From assembly GCF_020831405.1 (NCBI RefSeq), contig NZ_JAJHPU010000025.1:62001-126000 (forward strand): DNA of 64,000 nt. Direction: 5' to 3'. The notes below the pieces were generated by a model. It had not been told where the DNA came from and did not search any database. It saw only the letters and a program-made list of their open reading frames with translations. Below, piece after piece: positions 28,927 to 38,721 of this stretch. This DNA comes from Pseudomonas oryzagri (GTDB lineage Bacteria; Pseudomonadota; Gammaproteobacteria; Pseudomonadales; Pseudomonadaceae). The position numbers and the translations under genes are program-made. Position 1 is the first letter of the stretch. Every line of letters begins with the position of its first letter.

Positions 28927-29517
28927 TTGAACAAGCCGCACTCACTGCCTCAGCGCTACGATCCCCACGAGCTCACCGACGAGGAGTTGGTGCAGCGCGC
29001 GCACGTCGAGCTGTTTCATGTCACGCGCGCCTACGAAGAGTTGATGCGCCGCTACCAGCGCACGCTATTCAACGTTTGCGCACGCTATCTGGGCAATGAA
29101 CGGGATGCGGACGATGTCTGCCAGGAAGTCATGCTCAAGGTGCTTTATGGCCTGAAGAACTTCGAAGGCAAGTCGAAGTTCAAGACCTGGCTTTATAGCA
29201 TCACCTACAACGAATGCATCACCCAGTATCGCAAGGACCGGCGCAAGCGGCGCCTGCTCGATGCGTTGAGTCTCGATCCGCAGGAAGAGGCTTCCGAGGA
29301 GCGGGCGCCGAAGGTCGAAGAGCGAGGTGGACTGGATCGCTGGCTGGTACATGTCAATCCGATCGATCGGGAAATCCTGGTGCTGCGTTTTGTCGCAGAG
29401 CTGGAGTTCCAGGAGATCGCCGATATCATGCGCATGGGTCTGAGTGCCACTAAGATGCGCTACAAGCGCGCGCTGGATCGCTTGCGCGAGAAATTTGCGG
29501 ACTCTGCCGCAGAGTGA
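28927..29517 (+). CDS. sigX: ECF sigma factor SigX
   Basis: This 196-residue extracytoplasmic-function sigma factor has region 2 visible as LFHVTRAYEELMRRYQ through the ADDVCQEVMLKVLYG core and the FKTWLYSITYNECI region 2.4. Region 4 is DREILVLRFVAELEFQEIADIM with SATKMRYKRALDRLR. SigX directs oprF and envelope and fatty-acid genes in Pseudomonas. The start is uncertain. The TTG at 28927 gives the family length (M)NKPHSL and is preferred over a GTG at 28882 that adds 15 atypical residues. Neither has a Shine-Dalgarno sequence. No anti-sigma gene is adjacent; oprF follows. Confidence 0.9.
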   Translation: MNKPHSLPQRYDPHELTDEELVQRAHVELFHVTRAYEELMRRYQRTLFNVCARYLGNERDADDVCQEVMLKVLYGLKNFEGKSKFKTWLYSITYNECITQYRKDRRKRRLLDALSLDPQEEASEERAPKVEERGGLDRWLVHVNPIDREILVLRFVAELEFQEIADIMRMGLSATKMRYKRALDRLREKFADSAAE

Positions 29518-29622
29518 ATTTCTGAGAAAAATGCTTGTCTCACTGGTGCTGTGTTAAACTTTGTGCTTGGCTGCATATCGTAAAGGGGCAGCTTTAAATT
29601 TACCTTGCTGGGGATTTAACGG
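29518..29622 (+). promoter_or_regulatory. oprF upstream promoter region
   Basis: This 105-nt region is notably AT-rich for the window and carries stretches such as GTTAAACTTTG and ATATCGTAAAG. In Pseudomonas oprF is read from a housekeeping promoter and a SigX promoter here, and these stretches are the likely sites. I cannot assign exact -35/-10 boxes with confidence. Confidence 0.45.
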
Positions 29623-30600
29623 ATGAAACTGAAAAACACCTTGAGCGTAGTTATCGGTTCGCTGATCGCCGCTTCTTCCATCACTGCAATGGCTCAGGGC
29701 CAGGGCGCAGTGGAGGCAGAGGGCTTTGCCAAGTACTACGAGCCTGACACTCAAACCGGTCTGGACGAAGGTGCGCTCTACGGTGCCGGTATCGGTTACT
29801 TCCTGACCGACGATGTGTCGCTCAATCTGTCGCATGGTGTCTACGACGGTGTGGATGTCGATGGGCATGCTGCCGCCAAGCGCAATATCGAGGGTGAGCT
29901 GAGCTCCCTCGATGCCGTCTACCACTTCGGCGAGCCGGGCATCGGTCTGCGTCCCTACGTTTCCGCTGGTGCCGCTCACCAGAGCATTGGTCAGGCCGAT
30001 CGCGGCGGTCGTAACCACAGCACCTTCGCCAACCTGGGTGCTGGCCTGAAGTACTACTTCACCGACAACTTCTTCGCCAAGGCCGGTGTTGATGGCATGC
30101 ACAACCTCGACGAGGGCGACTCCGAGTGGATGGCTGGCGTGGGCGTCGGCGTGAACTTCGGTGGCGGCGGTGCCCCGGCACCGGCTCCGGTTGCCGAAGT
30201 GGCTCCGGTTGCCGAGCCTGCTCCGGTTGCTGAGCCGGTGCCGGAAGTCGTGCGCGTCGAGCTGGACGTGAAGTTCGACTTCGACAAGGCCAAGGTGAAG
30301 TCCGAAAGCTACGGTGACATCAAGAACCTGGCTGACTTCATGAACCAGTACCCGCAGACCTCCACCACTGTTGAGGGTCACACCGACTCCGTCGGCACCG
30401 ACGCCTACAACCAGAAGCTGTCCGAGCGCCGCGCAGCCGCCGTGCGCGACGTGCTGGTGAACCAGTACGGTGTTGACGCCGGTCGCGTGGATTCCGTCGG
30501 TTACGGCGAATCCCGTCCGGTCGCTGACAATGCCACCGACGCCGGTCGCGCCGTGAACCGTCGCGTGGAAGCCGAAGTGGAAGCCCAGGTTCAGCAGTAA
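29623..30600 (+). CDS. oprF: Major outer-membrane porin/structural protein OprF
   Basis: This 325-residue outer-membrane protein has a signal peptide ending in AMA (about residue 24). An N-terminal eight-strand OmpA-like beta-barrel (to about 180) is followed by a Pro/Ala/Val-rich linker of PVAE-type repeats (about 183-208). The C-terminal OmpA domain binds peptidoglycan (TTVEGHTDSVG and NQKLSERRA motifs, about 250-275). It forms a non-specific channel and anchors the outer membrane to the cell wall. The linker has no cysteines, unlike the four-cysteine linker I recall for P. aeruginosa OprF, and the protein is somewhat shorter. A strong terminator follows. Confidence 0.95.
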   Translation: MKLKNTLSVVIGSLIAASSITAMAQGQGAVEAEGFAKYYEPDTQTGLDEGALYGAGIGYFLTDDVSLNLSHGVYDGVDVDGHAAAKRNIEGELSSLDAVYHFGEPGIGLRPYVSAGAAHQSIGQADRGGRNHSTFANLGAGLKYYFTDNFFAKAGVDGMHNLDEGDSEWMAGVGVGVNFGGGGAPAPAPVAEVAPVAEPAPVAEPVPEVVRVELDVKFDFDKAKVKSESYGDIKNLADFMNQYPQTSTTVEGHTDSVGTDAYNQKLSERRAAAVRDVLVNQYGVDAGRVDSVGYGESRPVADNATDAGRAVNRRVEAEVEAQVQQ

Positions 30601-30618
30601 TCTGCTCGATCTGGCAAA

Positions 30619-30650
30619 GAAAAACCCGGCCTAGGCCGGGTTTTTCTTTT
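30619..30650 (+). terminator. Intrinsic terminator after oprF
   Basis: A near-perfect GC palindrome AACCCGGCCTAGGCCGGGTT is preceded by an A-run and followed by TTTTTCTTTT. It probably works in both directions between convergent oprF and folD. Confidence 0.88.
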
Positions 30651-30700
30651 TCTGCGTCTTGCGATTCGAGCTGCTTGTCGAGGCGCGTGTTCCGCGGGCT

Positions 30701-31555
30701 TTAGTCGTGAAGCTTCTCCGCGGCGTAGAGGGTGTTTTCCAGCAGGCAGGCACGGGTCATCGGGCCGACACCGCCCGGGACGGGAGTGATCCAGCTGGCG
30801 CGCGCGGCGGCCGGCTCGAATTCGACGTCGCCAACCAGGCGGCCGTCTGCCAAGCGGTTGATGCCGACATCGATGACGATGGCGCCTTCCTTGATCCATT
30901 CGCCCTTGACCAGGCCGGGTTTGCCGACGGCGACCACCACGATGTCGGCCTGGCGCACGTGGGTGGGCAGGTCGTGGGTGAAGCGGTGGGTCACCGTTGT
31001 GGTGCAGCCGGCCAGCAGCAGTTCCAGGGCCATCGGTCTGCCGACGATGTTGGAGGCGCCGACCACGACCGCATGCAGGCCATGCAGGTCCTTACCGGTG
31101 CTGTGCAGCAGGGTCATGATGCCTTTCGGGGTGCAGGGCTGGAGCACCGGCATGCGCTGGGCGAGGCGGCCGATATTGAACGGATGGAAACCATCCACGT
31201 CCTTGTCGGGATGGATGCGCTCCAGCAGCTGGGACGCGTCCAGGTGGGCGGGTAGGGGGAGTTGGACCAGGATGCCGTCGACGCTCGGATCCTCATTGAG
31301 GTCGTCGATCAGCTTCAGGAGGGCGCTCTGCGAGGTGTTGCTGTCCAGATCGTAGGCGCGGGAGATGAAACCGACCTCTTCGCAGTCCTTGCGTTTGTGG
31401 GCCACGTAAACCTGCGAGGCGGGGTCGCTGCCGACCAGAATGACGGCCAGGCCGGGGATGCGTTGCCCTTGCTGGCCGCGTTCGGTCACGCGCTGGGCAA
31501 TCTGTTGGCGGAGGCGGGCGGCGATGGCTTTGCCGTCGATCAGTTGTGCGGTCAT
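30701..31555 (-). CDS. folD: Methylenetetrahydrofolate dehydrogenase / cyclohydrolase
   Basis: This 284-residue bifunctional enzyme interconverts 5,10-methylene- and 10-formyl-tetrahydrofolate with NADP. The catalytic [13 protein letters not shown] motif (Tyr-x3-Lys) lies near residues 50-62. The [11 protein letters not shown] substrate loop is near 98-108, and the nucleotide-binding [18 protein letters not shown] is near 160-177. The conserved C-terminal [18 protein letters not shown] follows. The length is standard. It is convergent with oprF and divergent from the tRNA cluster. Confidence 0.95.
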   Translation of the reverse strand: MTAQLIDGKAIAARLRQQIAQRVTERGQQGQRIPGLAVILVGSDPASQVYVAHKRKDCEEVGFISRAYDLDSNTSQSALLKLIDDLNEDPSVDGILVQLPLPAHLDASQLLERIHPDKDVDGFHPFNIGRLAQRMPVLQPCTPKGIMTLLHSTGKDLHGLHAVVVGASNIVGRPMALELLLAGCTTTVTHRFTHDLPTHVRQADIVVVAVGKPGLVKGEWIKEGAIVIDVGINRLADGRLVGDVEFEPAAARASWITPVPGGVGPMTRACLLENTLYAAEKLHD

Positions 31556-31686
31556 GACGCTTGGAGAACCATAAGAGTCAGTTAAGAAGGTGGGCTATTC
31601 TCGCACGGGGCGACAGTGGGGCAAAGGCAGCTCGCTGGCAAAACCGGTCGAGCGCCCTATGTGTTTGAAAATTTTCAGAAAAAATG

Positions 31687-31715
31687 TTGACGGGTAGTTC
31701 GGGTGTGGCTAACAT
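31687..31715 (+). promoter_or_regulatory. Sigma-70 promoter of the tRNA cluster
   Basis: TTGACG (31687-31692), a 17-nt spacer and TAACAT (31710-31715) form a good sigma-70 promoter about 120 nt before tRNA-Arg. A small perfect hairpin with a GAAA loop (GACAATC-GAAA-GATTGTC, near 31788-31805) lies in the leader. Confidence 0.65.
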
Positions 31716-31839
31716 GTGCCCCGCTTGACCGGCACAGCCCAGGCAGCGAGAGCTGAGCAAGGTTGGTTCGGTGGTTGGCCAACTTGCTGACAATCGAAAG
31801 ATTGTCATGTAATCCGGCTAGAGGGTTGCAGCCACAAAC

Positions 31840-31916
31840 GCGCCCGTAGCTCAGCTGGATAGAGCATCCGCCTTCTAAGCGGATGGTCGCAGGTTCGAGT
31901 CCTGCCGGGCGCGCCA
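31840..31916 (+). tRNA. tRNA-Arg (anticodon TCT)
   Basis: A 77-nt cloverleaf with acceptor GCGCCCG paired to CGGGCGC, discriminator G and encoded CCA. The anticodon loop CTTCTAA sits on stem TCCGC/GCGGA, and the T-loop is GGTTCGAGTCC. It decodes AGA. Confidence 0.96.
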
Positions 31917-31946
31917 GTAAGGCGCTTGGTTTCAAGCAAAAATATG

Positions 31947-32022
31947 GTGGGCGTAGCTCAGTTGGTAGAGCACAGGATTGTGGCTCCTGGTGTCGTGGGT
32001 TCGATTCCCATCGTCCACCCCA
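31947..32022 (+). tRNA. tRNA-His (anticodon GTG)
   Basis: Acceptor GTGGGCG pairs with CGTCCAC and CCA is encoded. The anticodon loop TTGTGGC sits on stem CAGGA/TCCTG. An encoded G at 31946 can pair with discriminator C73, the G-1 identity element of histidine tRNA. Confidence 0.96.
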
Positions 32023-32073
32023 TATTCCGAATCGCCAGGCCTAGCCTGGCGTTTTCGTTTCTGCACCGGTCGC

Positions 32074-32158
32074 GCGGACGTGGTGAAATTGGTAGACACG
32101 CTGGATTTAGGTTCCAGTGCCGCAAGGTGTGAGAGTTCGAGTCTCTCCGTCCGCACCA
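32074..32158 (+). tRNA. tRNA-Leu (anticodon TAG)
   Basis: An 85-nt class II tRNA with a long variable arm. Acceptor GCGGACG pairs with CGTCCGC, with discriminator A and encoded CCA. The anticodon loop TTTAGGT sits on stem CTGGA/TCCAG. It decodes CUA and related codons. Confidence 0.96.
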
Positions 32159-32264
32159 TTCCTCGCCTGGATAGATCAGCTTCCGGGTTTTTCCGCGCTG
32201 CTGCGGTTAGCGAGCATGTCGTGCTCGCACTTTCTCCGCCATTTCCTTTTCTGTCGCCGGGCGG

Positions 32265-32293
32265 GTGACTTCTCTGAAATCCCCTACTAGAAT
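32265..32293 (+). promoter_or_regulatory. Putative promoter of tig
   Basis: GTGACT (32265-32270), 17 nt and TAGAAT (32288-32293) resemble a sigma-70 promoter (4 of 6 and 5 of 6 matches), 58 nt before the tig start. Confidence 0.5.
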
Positions 32294-32350
32294 GCATGCC
32301 CTATTTATGGGCCGGTAGGGCCGGCTTTGTCTGTGCAACGAGGATTACCC

Positions 32351-33661
32351 ATGCAAGTTTCTGTTGAAACCACCTCCGCTCTTGAGCGTCGCATGACCGT
32401 TGGCGTGCCTGCCGAGCGCATCGAGACCGAAGTCAACAAGCGTCTGCAGCAGACTGCCCGTCGTGCCAAGGTCCCCGGCTTCCGTCCCGGCAAGGTGCCG
32501 ATGAGCATCATCCGTCAGCGCTACGAGGATTCCGCTCGCCAGGAAGCGCTGGGCGAGCTGATCCAGGCCACCTTCTACGAAGCCGTGGTGCAGGAGAAGC
32601 TGAATCCGGCCGGCGCGCCGTCCGTCGAGCCGAAAGTGTTCGAGAAGGGCCAGGCCCTGGAGTATGTCGCTACCTTCGAGGTGTTCCCGGAGTTCCAGGT
32701 AGCCGGCTTCGAATCCGTCGCGGTTGAGCGTCTGCAGGCTCAGGTGGGCGACGCCGACGTCGACAACATGCTGGAAATCCTGCGCAAGCAGAACACCCGT
32801 TTCGAGGCGGTCGAGCGCGAGGCCCAGAACGGTGATCAGCTCAACATCGATTTCGTTGGCAAGATCGATGGCGAAGTCTTCGCTGGTGGTAGCGCCAAGG
32901 GCACCCTGCTGGTGCTGGGTTCCGGCCGCATGATCCCGGGGTTCGAGGACGGCCTGGTGGGTGCCAAGGCCGGTGAAGAGCGCGTGCTGAACGTGACCTT
33001 CCCCGAGGACTACCAGAACCTCGATCTGGCCGGCAAGGCTGCCGAGTTCGCCGTGACCGTCAACGCCGTTGCCGAAGCCAAGCTGCCTGAGCTGAGCGAG
33101 GAATTCTTCGCCCTGTTCGGTGTCAAGGAAGGTGGCGTCGAGGGCTTCCGCGCAGAAGTGCGCAAGAACATGGAGCGCGAGCTGCGTCAGGCCGTCAAGT
33201 CCAAGGTCAAGAACCAGGTGATGGAAGGCCTGCTGGCCAGCAATCCGATCGAGGCGCCCAAGGCCCTGCTCGGTAACGAAGTCAACCGTCTGCGCGTGCA
33301 GGCTGTCCAGCAGTTCGGTGGCAACATCAAGCCCGAGCAACTGCCGGCCGAGCTGTTCGAAGAGCAGGCCAAGCGCCGCGTGCTGCTGGGTCTGATTGTC
33401 GCTGAGGTGGTCAAGCAATTCGAAATCAAGCCGGACGAAGCCCGCGTCCGCGCCATGATCGAGGAGATGGCTTCCGCCTACCAGGAGCCGGAGCAGGTCG
33501 TCGCCTGGTACTACAAGAACCCGCAGCAGCTGGATGAGGTTCGCTCGGTTGTTCTGGAAGAACAAGTCGTGGATACTGTCCTGCAAAAGGCTATTGTCAC
33601 GGACAAGCAGGTCTCCTACGAGGAAGCGGTCAAGCCGGCAGAAGCACCCAAAGCCGAGTAA
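32351..33661 (+). CDS. tig: Trigger factor chaperone
   Basis: This 436-residue ribosome-bound chaperone and peptidyl-prolyl isomerase has an N-terminal ribosome-binding domain with the tail signature [11 protein letters not shown] (about residues 41-51). The FKBP-type isomerase domain follows ([15 protein letters not shown] to GFEDGLVG, about 160-210), then the helical C-terminal substrate-binding arms. The ATG at 32351 has a CGAGGAT ribosome binding site. It heads the protein quality-control block tig-clpP-clpX-lon. Confidence 0.96.
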   Translation: MQVSVETTSALERRMTVGVPAERIETEVNKRLQQTARRAKVPGFRPGKVPMSIIRQRYEDSARQEALGELIQATFYEAVVQEKLNPAGAPSVEPKVFEKGQALEYVATFEVFPEFQVAGFESVAVERLQAQVGDADVDNMLEILRKQNTRFEAVEREAQNGDQLNIDFVGKIDGEVFAGGSAKGTLLVLGSGRMIPGFEDGLVGAKAGEERVLNVTFPEDYQNLDLAGKAAEFAVTVNAVAEAKLPELSEEFFALFGVKEGGVEGFRAEVRKNMERELRQAVKSKVKNQVMEGLLASNPIEAPKALLGNEVNRLRVQAVQQFGGNIKPEQLPAELFEEQAKRRVLLGLIVAEVVKQFEIKPDEARVRAMIEEMASAYQEPEQVVAWYYKNPQQLDEVRSVVLEEQVVDTVLQKAIVTDKQVSYEEAVKPAEAPKAE

Positions 33662-33685
33662 AGACTTCCTACTTGTTAGAGTCCT

Positions 33686-33714
33686 ACATAAGCCAGCCTC
33701 GTGCTGGCTTATGT
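33686..33714 (+). terminator. Hairpin after tig
   Basis: A perfect 12-bp stem (ACATAAGCCAGC at 33686-33697, complement at 33703-33714) has a 5-nt loop. It is not directly followed by Ts, but ATTTTT comes about 17 nt later near clpP. It is probably a partial terminator or an mRNA 3' stabiliser. Confidence 0.6.
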
Positions 33715-33751
33715 GTCTAAGGACATAATAATTTTTAGGGAGTGACCAGGA

Positions 33752-34390
33752 ATGTTCCGCAATTCGTTTGACTCGCAGCTCGACGTGCAGGCCGCTGGCG
33801 GCCTGGTGCCCATGGTGATCGAGCAGTCGGCGCGCGGCGAGCGCGCATTCGACATCTACTCGCGCCTGCTCAAGGAGCGGGTGATTTTCCTGGTCGGTCC
33901 GGTCGAGGACTACATGGCCAACCTGGTAGTGGCCCAGTTGCTGTTCCTCGAGGCGGAGAATCCGGACAAGGATATTCACCTGTATATCAACTCGCCGGGT
34001 GGCTCGGTCACGGCTGGTATGTCGATCTACGACACCATGCAGTTCATCAAGCCTGATGTGTCGACCATCTGCATCGGTCAGGCCTGCAGTATGGGTGCCC
34101 TGCTGTTGGCGGGCGGTGCTGCCGGCAAGCGCTACTGCCTGCCGCATTCGCGGATGATGATCCACCAGCCGCTGGGCGGCTTTCAGGGCCAGGCCTCGGA
34201 TATCGAGATCCATGCCCGCGAGATCCTCACCATCCGCGAGCGCCTGAATCGTATCCTGGCAGGCCATACCGGTCAGCCGATCGACGTGATCGCCCGCGAC
34301 ACCGATCGCGACAACTTCATGAGTGGCGAGGAGGCGGTCAACTACCGTCTCATCGACCAAGTGCTGACCCGGCGCCAGTTGCCCGTCTAA
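33752..34390 (+). CDS. clpP: ATP-dependent Clp protease proteolytic subunit
   Basis: This 212-residue serine protease forms the double-heptamer chamber that degrades substrates unfolded by ClpX or ClpA. The catalytic triad is visible as Ser113 (GQACSMGA), His138 ([10 protein letters not shown]) and Asp187 (RDTDRDN). The N-terminal residues are probably removed on maturation. It is followed after 101 nt by clpX. Confidence 0.97.
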   Translation: MFRNSFDSQLDVQAAGGLVPMVIEQSARGERAFDIYSRLLKERVIFLVGPVEDYMANLVVAQLLFLEAENPDKDIHLYINSPGGSVTAGMSIYDTMQFIKPDVSTICIGQACSMGALLLAGGAAGKRYCLPHSRMMIHQPLGGFQGQASDIEIHAREILTIRERLNRILAGHTGQPIDVIARDTDRDNFMSGEEAVNYRLIDQVLTRRQLPV

Positions 34391-34423
34391 CTACTCCATG
34401 CCCCGGCCGGCACCGCCGGCCCG

Positions 34424-34447
34424 TCGCGGGGTTGAAAAACCCCGCGA
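34424..34447 (+). other. GNRA-tetraloop hairpin between clpP and clpX
   Basis: A perfect 10-bp stem (TCGCGGGGTT at 34424-34433, complement at 34438-34447) is closed by a GAAA tetraloop. Only a weak T-rich tail follows, so it may attenuate or protect the mRNA rather than stop transcription fully. Confidence 0.6.
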
Positions 34448-34491
34448 TAGTCTTCATCTTGTGTTCATGCCTACCGGATTGGATTGATCGA

Positions 34492-35772
34492 ATGACTGAC
34501 ACCCGCAACGGCGAGGACACCGGCAAACTGCTCTACTGTTCCTTCTGCGGCAAGAGCCAGCACGAAGTACGCAAGCTTATTGCCGGCCCCTCGGTCTTCA
34601 TCTGCGACGAGTGCGTCGACCTGTGCAACGACATCATCCGCGAGGAGGTGCAGGAGGCGCAGGCCGAGAGTAATGCCAACAAGTTGCCGGCACCCAAGGA
34701 AATCAGCGCGATCCTCGATCAGTACGTGATTGGTCAGGAGCGTGCGAAGAAGGTGCTGGCGGTTGCGGTGTACAACCACTACAAGCGTCTCAGTCAGCGT
34801 GAGAAGAAGGATGACGTCGAGCTGGGCAAGAGCAACATCCTGCTGATCGGGCCGACCGGCTCGGGCAAGACCCTGCTCGCCGAAACCTTGGCGCGCCTGC
34901 TCAACGTGCCCTTCACCATCGCCGATGCCACCACACTCACCGAGGCAGGCTATGTCGGCGAGGACGTGGAGAACATCATCCAGAAGCTCCTGCAGAAGTG
35001 CGACTACGATGTGGAGAAGGCCCAGATGGGCATCGTCTACATCGATGAGATCGACAAGATTTCCCGCAAGTCGGACAACCCCTCCATCACTCGCGACGTC
35101 TCGGGTGAAGGCGTGCAGCAGGCGCTGCTCAAGCTGATCGAGGGCACCATCGCCTCGGTTCCGCCGCAGGGAGGGCGCAAGCATCCGCAACAGGAATTCC
35201 TGCAGGTCGACACCCGCAATATCCTGTTCATCTGCGGTGGGGCCTTCGCCGGTCTGGAAAAGGTCATCCAGAACCGTTCGACCAAGGGCGGCATCGGCTT
35301 CAGCGCCGAGGTGCGCAGCAAGGATTCCGGCAAGAAGGTCGGCGAGTCCCTGCGTGAAGTCGAGCCGGATGACCTGGTCAAGTTCGGCCTGATCCCCGAG
35401 TTTGTCGGTCGCCTGCCGGTGATCGCCACCCTCGAGGAGCTGGACGAGACGGCGCTGATGCAAATCCTCACCGAGCCGAAGAACGCGCTGACCAAGCAAT
35501 ATGCGCGCTTGTTCGAGATGGAGGGGGTTGAGCTGGAGTTTCGCAGCGACGCCTTGCACGCGGTGGCACGCCGGGCTCTGGAGCGCAAGACCGGTGCGCG
35601 CGGCCTGCGTTCGATCCTGGAGGGGATTCTGCTCGACACCATGTACGAAATTCCCTCGGCCGCCGACGTCAGCAAGGTGGTCATCGACGAGAACGTCATC
35701 GAGGGTGCCTCCAAGCCGTTGCTCATCTACAAGCGGAGCGAGCAACCCGCCAAGGCTGCGCCAGACGCGTAA
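34492..35772 (+). CDS. clpX: ATP-dependent protease ATPase subunit ClpX
   Basis: This 426-residue AAA+ unfoldase has an N-terminal zinc-binding domain with Cys16, Cys19, Cys38 and Cys41. Walker A is GPTGSGKT (about residues 120-127) and Walker B is VYIDEIDKI (about 180-188). The arginine-rich pore and sensor segments follow, including the [13 protein letters not shown] sensor 2. The ATG at 34492 begins the conserved zinc-finger N-terminus. It works with ClpP, encoded upstream. A short hairpin (35784-35799) followed by TTGTTCTTT marks its 3' end. Confidence 0.97.
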   Translation: MTDTRNGEDTGKLLYCSFCGKSQHEVRKLIAGPSVFICDECVDLCNDIIREEVQEAQAESNANKLPAPKEISAILDQYVIGQERAKKVLAVAVYNHYKRLSQREKKDDVELGKSNILLIGPTGSGKTLLAETLARLLNVPFTIADATTLTEAGYVGEDVENIIQKLLQKCDYDVEKAQMGIVYIDEIDKISRKSDNPSITRDVSGEGVQQALLKLIEGTIASVPPQGGRKHPQQEFLQVDTRNILFICGGAFAGLEKVIQNRSTKGGIGFSAEVRSKDSGKKVGESLREVEPDDLVKFGLIPEFVGRLPVIATLEELDETALMQILTEPKNALTKQYARLFEMEGVELEFRSDALHAVARRALERKTGARGLRSILEGILLDTMYEIPSAADVSKVVIDENVIEGASKPLLIYKRSEQPAKAAPDA

Positions 35773-35783
35773 GCATCCACAAA

Positions 35784-35809
35784 GGGGCCTGATGGCCCCC
35801 TTGTTCTTT
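35784..35809 (+). terminator. Putative terminator after clpX
   Basis: GGGGCC (35784-35789) and GGCCCC (35794-35799) form a 6-bp GC stem with a 4-nt loop, followed by the T-rich CTTGTTCTTT. Confidence 0.6.
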
Positions 35810-35910
35810 CTGGGGGCCGCAAGAGCTTGTTTTTTCCAGGCGCGCCCCCCATCTTGGAGTCATGTCCCACGCCCGCGAGCTCTAAGGCGGGCCCTGCAAG
35901 AGTTGATAGC

Positions 35911-38307
35911 ATGAAGACGATCATCGAGTTGCCCCTTTTGCCGCTGCGCGATGTGGTGGTCTATCCGCACATGGTCATCCCGCTGTTCGTCGGGCGCGAA
36001 AAGTCTATCGAGGCTCTCGAGAAGGCCATGGCCTCGGACAAGCGGATCCTGCTGCTGGCCCAGAAGAACCCGGGCGACGACGATCCGGGCGAGGATGCCC
36101 TGTACCGCATGGGTACCGTGGCCAGCGTCCTGCAGCTGCTCAAGTTGCCGGATGGGACGGTCAAGGTGCTGGTGGAGGGAGGGCAGCGTGGCGTGGTGGC
36201 GAGGTTCATCGAGGCCGACAGCCATGCCCGTGCCGAGGTCGAGCTGATCGAGGAGAGCCTGGTTCCCGAGCGCGAGTCCGAAGTGTTCTGCCGCAGTCTG
36301 CTCACCCAGTTCGAGCAGTATGTGCAGCTGGGTAAGAAGGTGCCGGCCGAAGTGCTCGGTTCGCTGAGTGGCATTGATGAGCCGGCGCGCCTGGTGGATA
36401 CCATGGCAGCGCACATGGCGCTGCGCATCGAGCAGAAACAGGAGATCCTCGAGATCACCGAACTGTCGGCACGTATCGAGCATGTGCTCGGTCTGCTGGA
36501 TGCCGAGATCGACCTGCTGCAGGTGGAAAAGCGCATCCGCGGGCGGGTCAAAAAGCAGATGGAGCGCAGCCAGCGCGAGTACTACCTGAACGAACAGATG
36601 AAGGCCATCCAGAAGGAGCTGGGAGAGGGCGAGGAGGGGCACAGCGAGGTCGACGAGCTGAAGAGGCGCATCGACAACGCCGGCATGAGCAAGGAAGCCC
36701 TGCAGAAGGCCAATACCGAGCTGAACAAGCTCAAGCAGATGTCGCCAATGTCTGCCGAAGCCACGGTGGTGCGCTCCTACATCGAGTGGTTGACCAACGT
36801 GCCGTGGCAGACCGAGAGCAAGGTGCGTCTGGATCTCAAGCGTGCCGAGGAGATTCTCGATGCCGACCACTATGGTCTGGACGAGGTGAAGGAACGCATC
36901 CTCGAGTTCCTCGCCGTGCAGAAGCGGGTGAAGAAGCTCAAGGGGCCGGTGCTTTGCCTGGTTGGCCCGCCCGGCGTGGGCAAGACCTCGCTGGCCGAAT
37001 CGATCGCTCGTGCGACCAATCGCAAGTACGTGCGCATGGCGCTCGGCGGCGTGCGCGACGAGGCGGAGATTCGCGGCCATCGGCGCACCTACATAGGCTC
37101 CATGCCCGGTCGCCTGATCCAGAAGATGACCAAGGTCGGCGTGCGCAACCCGCTGTTCCTGCTCGACGAGATCGACAAGCTGGGCAGCGACATGCGTGGC
37201 GACCCTGCCTCGGCACTGCTCGAGGTGCTCGATCCGGAGCAGAACCACAACTTCAACGACCATTACCTGGAAGTCGACTATGACTTGTCCAACGTGATGT
37301 TCCTCTGCACTGCGAACTCGATGAACATTCCGGCGCCGCTGCTCGATCGGATGGAAGTCATCCGTCTGCCCGGCTACACCGAGGCGGAGAAGATCAGTAT
37401 CGCCACCAAGTACCTGGTGCCGAAGCAGGCGGCGGCCAACGGCCTGAAGAAGAGCGAGCTGAGCGTCGAGGAAAGCGCCCTGCGCGACATCATTCGCTTC
37501 TATACCCGCGAGGCCGGTGTGCGTAACCTGGAGCGGGAGATCGCCAAGATCTGCCGCAAGGTGGTCAAGGAGCATGCCCGCGACAAGAGCTTCCGTATTA
37601 CCGTCAGTGCTGACGACCTGGAGCACTATCTGGGCGTCAAGAAGTTCCGCTACGGTAAGGCCGAACTGCAGGATCAGGTGGGGCAGGTGACCGGCCTGGC
37701 CTGGACCCAGGTCGGTGGTGAGCTGCTGACCATCGAGGCGGCCGTGGTCTCGGGCAAGGGGCAACTGATCAAGACCGGTTCGCTCGGTGACGTAATGGGC
37801 GAGTCGATCACCGCCGCGCTGACCGTAGTGCGCAGTCGTGCCAAGAGCCTGGGCATCGCTCCGGACTTCCATGAAAAGCGCGATATCCACATTCACGTCC
37901 CGGAGGGCGCCACGCCCAAGGACGGTCCGAGCGCGGGCATCGGCATGTGCACGGCGTTGGTCTCCGCGGTGACCGGCATTCCAGTGCGCGCCGACGTAGC
38001 CATGACCGGCGAGATCACTCTGCGGGGCCAGGTACTGGCCATCGGGGGTCTGAAGGAGAAACTCCTGGCGGCACACCGCGGCGGTATTACCACGGTGATC
38101 ATCCCGGAAGAGAATGTTCGAGATCTCAAGGAAATCCCGGAGAACATCAAGCAGGATTTGCAGATCAAACCGGTCAAATGGATTGACGAAGTCCTGCAGA
38201 TTGCGCTGCAATACAAGCCAGAGCCCTTGTCTGACGCGGCTCCCGAGCGGGTCGGTGCAGACGACAAGCGCGATGCCGAGGGCAAGGAGCGAATCAGCAC
38301 GCACTAG
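35911..38307 (+). CDS. lon: Lon protease
   Basis: This 798-residue ATP-dependent serine protease has an N-terminal LON substrate domain ([19 protein letters not shown], about residues 6-24) and a coiled-coil linker. The AAA+ module has Walker [10 protein letters not shown] (about 352-360). The C-terminal protease domain has catalytic Ser in [10 protein letters not shown] (about 675) and catalytic Lys in the [14 protein letters not shown] segment (about 718). The ATG at 35911 gives standard length; an earlier in-frame start would add non-family sequence. No heat-shock promoter was identified by eye upstream. Confidence 0.96.
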   Translation: MKTIIELPLLPLRDVVVYPHMVIPLFVGREKSIEALEKAMASDKRILLLAQKNPGDDDPGEDALYRMGTVASVLQLLKLPDGTVKVLVEGGQRGVVARFIEADSHARAEVELIEESLVPERESEVFCRSLLTQFEQYVQLGKKVPAEVLGSLSGIDEPARLVDTMAAHMALRIEQKQEILEITELSARIEHVLGLLDAEIDLLQVEKRIRGRVKKQMERSQREYYLNEQMKAIQKELGEGEEGHSEVDELKRRIDNAGMSKEALQKANTELNKLKQMSPMSAEATVVRSYIEWLTNVPWQTESKVRLDLKRAEEILDADHYGLDEVKERILEFLAVQKRVKKLKGPVLCLVGPPGVGKTSLAESIARATNRKYVRMALGGVRDEAEIRGHRRTYIGSMPGRLIQKMTKVGVRNPLFLLDEIDKLGSDMRGDPASALLEVLDPEQNHNFNDHYLEVDYDLSNVMFLCTANSMNIPAPLLDRMEVIRLPGYTEAEKISIATKYLVPKQAAANGLKKSELSVEESALRDIIRFYTREAGVRNLEREIAKICRKVVKEHARDKSFRITVSADDLEHYLGVKKFRYGKAELQDQVGQVTGLAWTQVGGELLTIEAAVVSGKGQLIKTGSLGDVMGESITAALTVVRSRAKSLGIAPDFHEKRDIHIHVPEGATPKDGPSAGIGMCTALVSAVTGIPVRADVAMTGEITLRGQVLAIGGLKEKLLAAHRGGITTVIIPEENVRDLKEIPENIKQDLQIKPVKWIDEVLQIALQYKPEPLSDAAPERVGADDKRDAEGKERISTH

Positions 38308-38320
38308 CTAATATGCTTCC

Positions 38321-38350
38321 TTGACACTCTTTTCGAGCGCTTGATATAAA
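38321..38350 (+). promoter_or_regulatory. Sigma-70 promoter of hupB
   Basis: A perfect TTGACA (38321-38326), an 18-nt spacer and TATAAA (38345-38350) form a strong promoter about 100 nt before the hupB start. This fits a highly expressed nucleoid protein. Confidence 0.75.
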
Positions 38351-38448
38351 GCGGCTCCTCACGTGTCGGCAAACCAGACGCACACAGAATTTGCTGTAGC
38401 GAATCCAGATACGAAATACGAACTCAACAGGAATCAAGGGGACTTAGA

Positions 38449-38721
38449 GTGAACAAGTCGGAACTGATCGATGCCATCGCCGCATCTGCTGATATCCCGA
38501 AAGCTGTTGCCGGCCGAGCGCTGGATGCTGTGATCGATTCCATCACCGGTGCCCTCAAGGACGGCGACTCGGTTGTGCTGGTTGGTTTCGGCACCTTCGC
38601 CGTGAAGGAGCGCGCTGCCCGCACCGGTCGCAACCCGCAGACCGGCAAGCCGATCGAGATCGAAGCGGCCAAGATCCCCGGCTTCAAGGCCGGCAAAGCC
38701 CTCAAGGATGCTGTCAACTAA
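38449..38721 (+). CDS. hupB: DNA-binding protein HU-beta
   Basis: This 90-residue nucleoid-associated protein bends and compacts DNA as a dimer. It begins [11 protein letters not shown] with a GTG start and has an AAGGGGAC ribosome binding site. The DNA-binding arm shows [23 protein letters not shown] at about residues 46-68, with the conserved RNPQTG turn. It has its own strong promoter and terminator, separating it from lon and ppiD. Confidence 0.97.
   Translation: MNKSELIDAIAASADIPKAVAGRALDAVIDSITGALKDGDSVVLVGFGTFAVKERAARTGRNPQTGKPIEIEAAKIPGFKAGKALKDAVN

Noticed and set aside
31840-32158. tRNA cluster as an integration site for a genomic island
   Set aside because: No integrase, no repeated tRNA 3' end and no foreign-looking genes downstream. 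The next genes are tig-clpP-clpX.
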